NCBI RefSeq assembly: GCF_042646385.1
Contig: NZ_JBHRTO010000001.1
Coordinates: forward strand, 496,001 to 560,000
Length of the DNA: 64,000 bases
Source: Cypionkella sinensis
GTDB lineage: Bacteria; Pseudomonadota; Alphaproteobacteria; Rhodobacterales; Rhodobacteraceae
Direction: 5' to 3'
The notes under the pieces are model-generated. The model made no database searches. It was not told where the DNA came from and saw nothing but the letters and a program-made list of their open reading frames with translations. A program made the translations under genes and the position numbers. Each line of letters starts with the position of its first letter. The stretch's first letter is position 1. Below are positions 58,353 through 64,000 of this stretch, in pieces.

Positions 58353-58775
58353 TCAAGATGTTTCCGTTTTGTGCGATATGAACAGCGACACAATGATGCA
58401 GACGGTGAACAGGTAAAGGCCCCAGCCGGTTTCAATCGTGACATAGCCGGCACCCTTGGCGATGATCAGGTAAAGGGCGATCAGGAAGACTTCGGCCATC
58501 GCAAGTTTGCCCAGGATATGCAGTGCGGGCAGGGTTTTCGGCGACAGCAAGCCAAAGTGGATCAGCGCAAGGCCAAGGGTTTTGGCGAAGGGGGCAAAGA
58601 TCGCCAGAAACGTCACCAGCAGCGCAAAGGCGGGGTCGCTGCCCCAAAGGGATTGCAGCCCGGTGATCACCGAGATTTCATCCATGCCAAAGATCGGCAG
58701 CAAAGCGGCGCGCAGCAAGGGCGCGAACCATGCCACCGGGAACAGGATCAGCAGCGCGAGGTTAAGGTACTTCAC
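58353..58775 (-). CDS. PqiA family (paraquat-inducible protein A) membrane protein
   Basis: A 140-residue protein with four helices typical of the PqiA repeat: VKYLNLALLILFPVAWFAP, FALLVTFLAIFAPFAKTLGLALIHFG, LAMAEVFLIALYLIIAKGAG and the C-terminal TIETGWGLYLFTVCIIVSLF. The start is GTG at 58775, which overlaps the upstream gene by four bases (GTGA). E. coli PqiA acts with PqiB in lipid trafficking; no PqiB is present here. The larger frame reading upstream is a shadow of the DUF1275 gene. Confidence 0.82.
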   Translation of the reverse strand: MKYLNLALLILFPVAWFAPLLRAALLPIFGMDEISVITGLQSLWGSDPAFALLVTFLAIFAPFAKTLGLALIHFGLLSPKTLPALHILGKLAMAEVFLIALYLIIAKGAGYVTIETGWGLYLFTVCIIVSLFISHKTETS

Positions 58776-59536
58776 AGCAAGGCCAGCGTCAGAAGGATGG
58801 CGGCAAGCGGCAGAGAAAACGCAAATCCGATCAGCCCATATCCCAGCGCGCCGATGATGCCGCCCAGCAGAAAAGTGCCCAACAGTTGCAACAGGATGCC
58901 CAGTTTGGCGCGGTCGGCATGGATCGGGGCATGAAAGGCGCGGCCATAGACGGCACGGCCGAGCTCGATGCCGACATCGGTGATCATGCCAGTCGCATGG
59001 GTGGTGCGGATGCGGGCGTACGAGATTTTGGTGATGGTGGCGTTTTGCAGGCCCATGATGAAGCACAAAAGCCCAAGGCTCAGCGGATGGGCGATGGCTT
59101 CGGGCAGCGGTGTCGCCCCCAAGGCGGCAAGGGCTGCCAGCAACGCGCCTTGCAAGCCGATGGGCAGGGAATACTGATGCGTAGGTTTGTGAGCACGACC
59201 CCAGTTGATCACGATGGCCGAACTGGCCGCGCCGCAGATGAACAGGCTAATCGCCAAAAGGCTTTGCCCGACAAGGGCAAGATTTTGCAGCACAAGGTTA
59301 TCGGCGATCGCCGAAAGATAGCCGGTCATATGCGAGGTATAGCTGCCCAAGAGAATAAAGCCGCCCGCATTGGCCGACCCGGCGATGGCGGCAAGGATCA
59401 GGGCAAGCGCGCGGTCAGAGCTTGCCGCGCGGTGATGCGCTGCGATCAGCCGCGCACGGCGCAGGACCTGCGATCTGGGGCCGATGGCGCGGCTGGGCGT
59501 GGGCGTATCGGCTTGGCGATGGGGCGGGCGGGGCAT
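58772..59536 (-). CDS. YoaK/DUF1275 family membrane protein
   Basis: A 254-residue protein with six helices after a basic tail: SSDRALALILAAIAGSANAGGFILLGSYTSHMTG, the GxVxSHxTG-like signature, then LGLLCFIMGLQNATITKISYARIRTTHATGMITDVGIELG. The family has no settled function but is a transporter-like conserved protein. Overlaps the next gene, so co-transcription with PqiA is likely. Confidence 0.82.
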   Translation of the reverse strand: MPRPPHRQADTPTPSRAIGPRSQVLRRARLIAAHHRAASSDRALALILAAIAGSANAGGFILLGSYTSHMTGYLSAIADNLVLQNLALVGQSLLAISLFICGAASSAIVINWGRAHKPTHQYSLPIGLQGALLAALAALGATPLPEAIAHPLSLGLLCFIMGLQNATITKISYARIRTTHATGMITDVGIELGRAVYGRAFHAPIHADRAKLGILLQLLGTFLLGGIIGALGYGLIGFAFSLPLAAILLTLALL

Positions 59537-59596
59537 GTGCGGCTCAGGTTGGTTCGCCGTGCAGTGTTACGCCGCCAAACTTCTGGCGCAAGGGCA

Positions 59597-60364
59597 CTAT
59601 TTGCCGGGTTTCGGCAGGGCCACCACATTGGCGTCGCGGTGATCCTCCAGATCGAAATCATAGCCCAAGGTCGGCAGGATTTCCTTCAGATCTGCCTCAA
59701 GCCGTTTCAGTTGCACCTGCGCCTGCATTTCTTCGGCCTGCACATCTCCCATCCAGCGGCGGAGTTCGTCACAGGTGCGCTGCGCGATGACCAGACGGTC
59801 AGTCAACTGCTGCACTTCCTCTTGTCGCTGTTGCAGAAAGTTCTTAGCACGGGCGACCTTGATATCGGAATAGGCCTGCGCCAGATCGCGGGTCTCGACG
59901 CTCATCTGTGCGGCGAGTTGCAGAAGTTCCGGTTCCAGATGCTGAAAATCCGGGTGCTGGCGCAGATGCTCCATCCGGGCGCGCATTGCCTCAAACTCGC
60001 CTGACAGCGCGAAGGCCCCGGCGCGGTCGGCTGCATGGGCTTGACGGTAGGCTTGCGCAACATCCTCGCGCCCCATCGCAAAGCTGCGGTGGCTGCGCTC
60101 TAGCCGGGACATGCGGGAATTGGCGGGCAGATAGAAGGTCATTAACACGACCATCAGCGTCAGCCCCAGTTGCAGCCACATCCCGGCATTGGGCAGGGCG
60201 GTGCCGCCGAAGAACAAGGCAATCTGTGGCCAAGGCAATAGGCCAAGGGCGGCAGCAACGCTGGCGGCGATCAGGATCAGCGCCAATGCCACGATCATCC
60301 CCTGTGCTGCCGTTTGCACCACGATGCGCGCTGTCTGCGCCGTCTCGCGCCAATTCACTGACAT
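59597..60364 (-). CDS. Hypothetical membrane protein with long coiled coil
   Basis: A 255-residue protein. Two helices lie near residues 20-40 and 60-78, followed by about 150 residues of charged helical sequence (a coiled coil such as LRQHPDFQHLEPELLQLAAQMSVETRDLAQAYSDIKVARAKNFLQQRQEEVQQL). I cannot name a family. Structure suggests a membrane-anchored scaffold. ATG 60364 has GGGGGT before it; a longer start at 60439 adds 25 residues and seems less likely. Confidence 0.65.
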   Translation of the reverse strand: MSVNWRETAQTARIVVQTAAQGMIVALALILIAASVAAALGLLPWPQIALFFGGTALPNAGMWLQLGLTLMVVLMTFYLPANSRMSRLERSHRSFAMGREDVAQAYRQAHAADRAGAFALSGEFEAMRARMEHLRQHPDFQHLEPELLQLAAQMSVETRDLAQAYSDIKVARAKNFLQQRQEEVQQLTDRLVIAQRTCDELRRWMGDVQAEEMQAQVQLKRLEADLKEILPTLGYDFDLEDHRDANVVALPKPGK

Positions 60365-60545
60365 GATACCCCCGACCAGCCACGCCGCTTTGCGACTTGC
60401 TTTCAAAGAATACCTTTCCGAATTGACGAAAATTTGCAAACATTTTGCTGAAATCGCAGTATCTTAGCGATCAAATCGCCGAGGATTGCGAGAGTTGTTT
60501 CCGAGACGGCAACAGTTGCACAACCGTTGCGGGAATTCGGAAGCC

Positions 60546-60935
60546 TTAGGCGGAAAGCGCGCTGTAGGCGAAAGCTGCCAGCACCAGGATACCCGAGAGA
60601 ATCACCAACAGATGCGCCCAGCGGGGATGCAGACCCGAGCGCCAAGCCTCGCGCAGCCAGTCTTGCAGCACATAGCCAAAGGTAAACAGCGTCATCGAGC
60701 GGTTCATGCCAAGAAGGTCTGCGTCTGTCGGGTGCCATGGTGCAAGCATCCACAACGTCAGCGCGATTGAGGTGATCACCTGCACCCAAGCCAGAATCCG
60801 GTCATCAGATCGCGCGTTCAGGCTGGCGATTCCGGCCACGGCGATGGCGGCGGGAAGCGTGGCGATGGCAACCGCCACCAAGGGGCGCTGCGTCAAGGCG
60901 ATCAGTTGTGCGCCAAGGCCAAGCAGGTCGATCAT
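60546..60935 (-). CDS. Hypothetical four-helix membrane protein
   Basis: A 129-residue protein with helices near residues 17-38, 47-63, 78-92 and 108-126. It overlaps the ATPase gene by four bases (ATGA), so it belongs to the MlaFE-like unit downstream end. It is not MlaD-like (no MCE domain). Function is not known. About 180 bases follow to the coiled-coil gene. Confidence 0.65.
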   Translation of the reverse strand: MIDLLGLGAQLIALTQRPLVAVAIATLPAAIAVAGIASLNARSDDRILAWVQVITSIALTLWMLAPWHPTDADLLGMNRSMTLFTFGYVLQDWLREAWRSGLHPRWAHLLVILSGILVLAAFAYSALSA

Positions 60936-61678
60936 CGCACTGATTCAATTGGGCCGTCGGCACGGCCATGGATGAACTGTTGCAGGTAAGGATCGTCGGC
61001 CTGATCCATATCGGCGACAGGCCCGGTCCAGCGGATCAGCCCGTCGTGCAGCATCGCCACCCGGTCGGCGATGGCGCGGACCGAGGACATATCATGCGTG
61101 ATCGTCATCGCGGTCGCGCCCATTTCGGTGACGATCTCTCGGATCAAGGCATTGATCACGCCCGACATGATCGGGTCCAGCCCGGTGGTGGGTTCGTCAA
61201 AGAAGATGATCTCGGGCTCGGCAGCGATGGCACGGGCAAGGCCGACGCGCTTTTGCATGCCGCCCGACAGCTCTCCGGGGAACTGGTCGGCGGTCTCTGG
61301 TTTCAGCCCGACGCGGCGCAGCTTTTCGATGGCGATGGCACGCGCATCGTCCTTTGGGCGCTTGGTGGCGCCGCGCATCAGGCGAAAGGCGACGTTCTCC
61401 CAGACACGCAAGCTGTCAAACAGCGCGCCGCCTTGGAACAACATGCCAAAGCGGGCCAGGAACGCATCGCGATTGGCCTCGCGCACGTCGGCACCGTCAA
61501 GGGTGATGCGGCCAGAATCGGGCGTGACCAGCCCAAGGATCGACTTCAACAGAACCGATTTTCCGGTGCCAGAGCCACCAATCACCACCATGCTTTGACC
61601 GCGTGGGATTGTCAGATTGACGCCACGCAGCACGTGGTTCTTGCCGAAGGTCTTGGCGACGCGGGAAAGCTCTATCAT
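60932..61678 (-). CDS. MlaF-like ABC transporter ATP-binding protein
   Basis: A 248-residue ATPase of the Mla/Mkl type. Walker A is GGSGTGKSV, signature LSGGMQKR and Walker B IIFFDEPTTGLDP. It overlaps the permease (ATGA) upstream and drives lipid transport between membranes in relatives. No MCE-domain partner (MlaD) is next to it; that part is either remote or absent. Confidence 0.9.
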   Translation of the reverse strand: MIELSRVAKTFGKNHVLRGVNLTIPRGQSMVVIGGSGTGKSVLLKSILGLVTPDSGRITLDGADVREANRDAFLARFGMLFQGGALFDSLRVWENVAFRLMRGATKRPKDDARAIAIEKLRRVGLKPETADQFPGELSGGMQKRVGLARAIAAEPEIIFFDEPTTGLDPIMSGVINALIREIVTEMGATAMTITHDMSSVRAIADRVAMLHDGLIRWTGPVADMDQADDPYLQQFIHGRADGPIESVR

Positions 61679-62469
61679 GATCCGAACATCACCGAAGTCA
61701 GCACGAAGTTTGCGGCAAGGATCAGGATAGAGGCCGTGGCCACCGCGTTTTTGGTGGCGGACCCCACGCCCTGCGCGCCGCGCCCCGAGTTCATGCCGTA
61801 ATAGCAGCCGATCAGCGTGGCGATAAAGCCGAACACCGCGCCTTTGATAAGCGATGACACCACATCCGTGGTTTGCAGGAAATCCACGGTGTTCTTGATA
61901 TAGCTGGCGCGGTTGAAGCCTAGTTGCTCGGTGGACACCAGAAAGCCGCCCATGATGCCGATGATATCGCCCACCCCCACCAACAGCGGCACGGTCAGAA
62001 AGCCTGCCAGCACGCGCGGAACGGTGAGGTATTTCATCGGGTTGGTGGACAAAGTGGTCAGCGCGTCGATCTGCTCCGTCACCTTCATCGTGGCGATTTC
62101 AGCCGCGATGGACGAGGTGACGCGGGCCGCGATCATGAGGCCGACCAGCACCGGCCCAAGTTCGCGCACCATGCCGATGGCGACGATCTGCGGAACCACC
62201 GCTTCGGCGGAAAAGCGTTGTCCGCCAGCATAGATCTGCAACGCCAAAGCCCCGCCAGTGAAGATCGCGGTCAGCCCGACGACAGGCAGCGACAGCCAGC
62301 CGACTTGCAGCAAGGCGGTGAAGAACTCGCGCCGGTAAAACGGTGGGCGGGCGAGGTGATAGAGTGTGACGGCGGCGTAGATCGCCACCCGGCCCAAGGC
62401 AGCCAGCGCGTTGAAGGTGGCGCGGCCAAGGCTGGCGAGTGCTGATGCGGGCAGGGCAAGCAGGCTCAC
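61675..62469 (-). CDS. MlaE-like ABC transporter permease
   Basis: A 264-residue permease with the MlaE core: TAIFTGGALALQIYAGGQRFSAEAVVPQIVAIGMVRELGPVLVGLMIAARVTSSIAAEIATMKVTEQIDAL. Helices follow as expected. It starts with GTG overlapping the alanine racemase stop (GTGA) and passes directly to the ATPase. The pair forms the transport core of a retrograde phospholipid system. Confidence 0.9.
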   Translation of the reverse strand: MSLLALPASALASLGRATFNALAALGRVAIYAAVTLYHLARPPFYRREFFTALLQVGWLSLPVVGLTAIFTGGALALQIYAGGQRFSAEAVVPQIVAIGMVRELGPVLVGLMIAARVTSSIAAEIATMKVTEQIDALTTLSTNPMKYLTVPRVLAGFLTVPLLVGVGDIIGIMGGFLVSTEQLGFNRASYIKNTVDFLQTTDVVSSLIKGAVFGFIATLIGCYYGMNSGRGAQGVGSATKNAVATASILILAANFVLTSVMFGS

Positions 62470-63515
62470 ACCGCGCCCTCATAATAGCGGCGGTTGTAGC
62501 GATGGCTGAGGCTTGTCAGGATTTCATAGCCGATGGTGCCTGCGATATCGGCCAGATCATCCGCGGACTGGTTCGGGCCAATGATATCCAGATAGCGCGG
62601 GATCTGCGGCAGATGGCTGATATCGACGGTGATCAGATCCATCGACACCCGGCCAATCAGCGGGCAGGGCGTGTCGCCATCCCACAGCATGGCGTTGTTC
62701 GACAGGGTGCGCGGCAGGCCATCGGCATAGCCTGCCGATAGCGTTGCCACCATTGATGGGGCCTCCGCAATCCAGGCGCAGGAATAGCCCACAGCCTCGC
62801 CCGCGGCGACCGCACGGGTCTGGATCACCGGCAGCGACAGAGTGACGGCAGGGCGCGCGGCCTCATATGGGCGGCCACCGTAAAGGCCGATGCCGGGGCG
62901 GGTCAGGTCGAAATGATACTTCGGCCCAAGCAGAATACCCCCCGTAGCGGCCAGACTGCGCGGAATACCTGTGCCGTTGGTCATGGCAAGGAAGGTCGCC
63001 AGCTGGGTTTCGTTCAGCGCGTGGTCAGGATCATCGGCACAGGCCAGATGCGACATCAGCAGTTCTGGCCCGGCCTCCAGCACGAAGGGGGCAATCGCCT
63101 CCCATTCGGGTTCTTCCATGCCCAGCCGGTTCATGCCGGTGTCAAGCTGCACGCCAAAGGCATGGCCGGGCAGTGATTCGAGATGGCGGGTGACTTGATC
63201 GAGGCTGTTCAGCATTGGCGTGAGGTCAAGATCGCCGATCATGTCGGTATCGCCGGGCATGTGGCCCGACAGGATGCAGATTTGCGGCCCCGGCCCCAGA
63301 ACCTGACGCAGCGTGGCACCTTCTTCGGCCACCGCCACGAAGAACCGCCGCGCCCCGGCCTGCGCCAGCGCACGGGCGACGCGGGTGATGCCAAGCCCGT
63401 AGGCATCGGCTTTCACCACAGCAGCGGTTTGCACCCCTGAAGCAGAGGCTTTGTCCAAGGCGCGCCAGTTGGCGGCGATGGCGTCGAGGTCGATGGAGAG
63501 GGTTGCTGTAGACAT
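62466..63515 (-). CDS. alr: Alanine racemase
   Basis: A 349-residue PLP enzyme that makes D-alanine for cell walls. The PLP lysine lies in VVKADAYGLG near residue 35 and the catalytic Tyr in SCAWIAEAPSMVATLSAGYADGLPR. Length and barrel order are standard. It is coupled to the MlaE/MlaF pair by overlap. ATG 63515 is clear. Confidence 0.93.
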   Translation of the reverse strand: MSTATLSIDLDAIAANWRALDKASASGVQTAAVVKADAYGLGITRVARALAQAGARRFFVAVAEEGATLRQVLGPGPQICILSGHMPGDTDMIGDLDLTPMLNSLDQVTRHLESLPGHAFGVQLDTGMNRLGMEEPEWEAIAPFVLEAGPELLMSHLACADDPDHALNETQLATFLAMTNGTGIPRSLAATGGILLGPKYHFDLTRPGIGLYGGRPYEAARPAVTLSLPVIQTRAVAAGEAVGYSCAWIAEAPSMVATLSAGYADGLPRTLSNNAMLWDGDTPCPLIGRVSMDLITVDISHLPQIPRYLDIIGPNQSADDLADIAGTIGYEILTSLSHRYNRRYYEGAV

Positions 63516-63658
63516 AGCGTGGTTTTGACAGGGCCATGCGCGGGGTCAAGGGGGAATTCGTGGGCAAGCGCGATAGTGCGGCGATCTCGGGGGCCATCGA
63601 GGCCTCGATTGATCGCCGCTGCCGCAGAACTTGCCTGCAAAAGCTGGCGCTTTTGCGC

Positions 63659-64000
63659 TCAAGTGCCGATGGCGCGGTCAAGGTGCGTGTAGCCGCCATC
63701 GACGAACAGCCATTGCCCGGTGGTATGGGCGGCGCGCGGAGACAGCGCGAAAACCGTGGTGGCGGCGATCTCGCGCGCTTCGGTCATGCGCTGGCCCAGC
63801 GGGATCCGGTCGGTGATCTGCGCCTTTTGCGCGGCAGGGTCGGGGAAGCTTTGTAGCCAAGCCTCATACATCGGGGTCAGCACTTCGGCGGGGATCACTG
63901 CATTCACCCGCACGCCCCAAGGCGCAAGGGCTGCGGCCCATTCCCGCGTCAGCCCCAGTTGCGCAGCTTTTGCCGCGACATACGCCGAGGTGCTGCCTTG
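63659..64000 (-). CDS. SDR family oxidoreductase (C-terminal part)
   Basis: The last 113 codons of a minus-strand short-chain dehydrogenase that continues beyond the right edge. The catalytic YVAAK is present near the edge, followed by LAPWGVRVNAVIPAEV and the SDR terminal segment GQWLFVDGGYTHLDRA. Without the N-terminus the cofactor preference cannot be judged. A 143-base spacer to alr shows no gene. Confidence 0.88.
   Translation of the reverse strand, partial: QGSTSAYVAAKAAQLGLTREWAAALAPWGVRVNAVIPAEVLTPMYEAWLQSFPDPAAQKAQITDRIPLGQRMTEAREIAATTVFALSPRAAHTTGQWLFVDGGYTHLDRAIGT

Noticed and set aside
58776..59066. Long 5-prime extension of the PqiA-like gene
   Set aside because: It is the shadow of the DUF1275 gene in another frame; the GTG at 58775 with a four-base overlap is the better start.
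1..64000. CRISPR array, prophage, integron or transposase gene
   Set aside because: No regularly spaced direct repeats, integrase, capsid, tail or transposase frame was found. The repeats present are few and palindromic or dispersed.

Overview
This high-G+C window most resembles a chromosome segment of an alphaproteobacterium of the Rhodobacteraceae (Rhodobacter/roseobacter group). That is an inference from gene content: a GapR/DUF2312 nucleoid protein, a SqrR-type persulfide sensor, a perfect Fnr/FnrL box, cvpA-purF and radA in their usual neighbourhood, a cyclic beta-1,2-glucan synthase, and tandem dimethylglycine-dehydrogenase-like oxidoreductases next to a non-pyrrolysine MttB homologue. 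I saw no prophage, integrase, insertion sequence, CRISPR array or rRNA. The one tRNA is tRNA-Thr(UGU).

Layout. 1-3064: start of a TetR gene, a structured spacer, a small cupin, a haem-degrading-domain protein, a glycosyltransferase and an FkbM methyltransferase. 3141-11916: a pyrimidine/hydantoin utilisation locus. A RutR-like repressor gene diverges from an amidohydrolase (pydC-like) and a dihydropyrimidinase (hydA), followed by an NMT1/THI5-type ABC importer; two RutR-like boxes lie in the divergent promoter. A GIY-YIG nuclease gene flanked by a perfect 30-bp inverted repeat sits between the two hydrolase genes. 12180-17860: an XRE/ScfR-like regulator, a response regulator, a symporter-histidine kinase and an isolated FliM/FliN-like protein. 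17972-20138: a persulfide detoxification cluster (metallo-hydrolase, YeeE/YedE, and a DUF6691 protein fused in frame to a TIGR01244 sulfurtransferase). 20292-26152: DksA-like protein, a crotonase with a degenerate dehydrogenase half, GapR, and a two-domain iron-type ABC permease. 26209-35969: tRNA-Thr, a 60-residue protein, the 2,780-residue glucan synthase and diacylglycerol kinase. 36005-39433: enzymes for an amino-sugar surface glycan. 39449-41836: a SqrR-like sensor, a PHP phosphoesterase and a LysR regulator.

41965-53010 is the most intriguing stretch: two FAD/GcvT-type demethylase-like proteins, an isocitrate lyase/PEP mutase family enzyme, an MttB-family methyltransferase, an aldehyde dehydrogenase, a beta-hydroxyacid dehydrogenase and a PLP enzyme, with a divergent LysR gene. 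It looks like a catabolic pathway for an N-methylated compound whose identity the sequence does not reveal. 53079-58322 on the minus strand is radA, cvpA, purF, a DUF1801 protein, a sulfotransferase-like protein and an SDR. 58353-64000 carries PqiA-like and DUF1275 membrane proteins, a coiled-coil membrane protein, an MlaFE-type ABC pair, alanine racemase and a truncated SDR.

Two repeat families run through the window. One is a hairpin unit found as inverted pairs at three places, one of which encloses the GIY-YIG gene. The other is a short directional motif of about 22 bp found in five intergenic spacers, twice extended upstream by a G/C palindrome.
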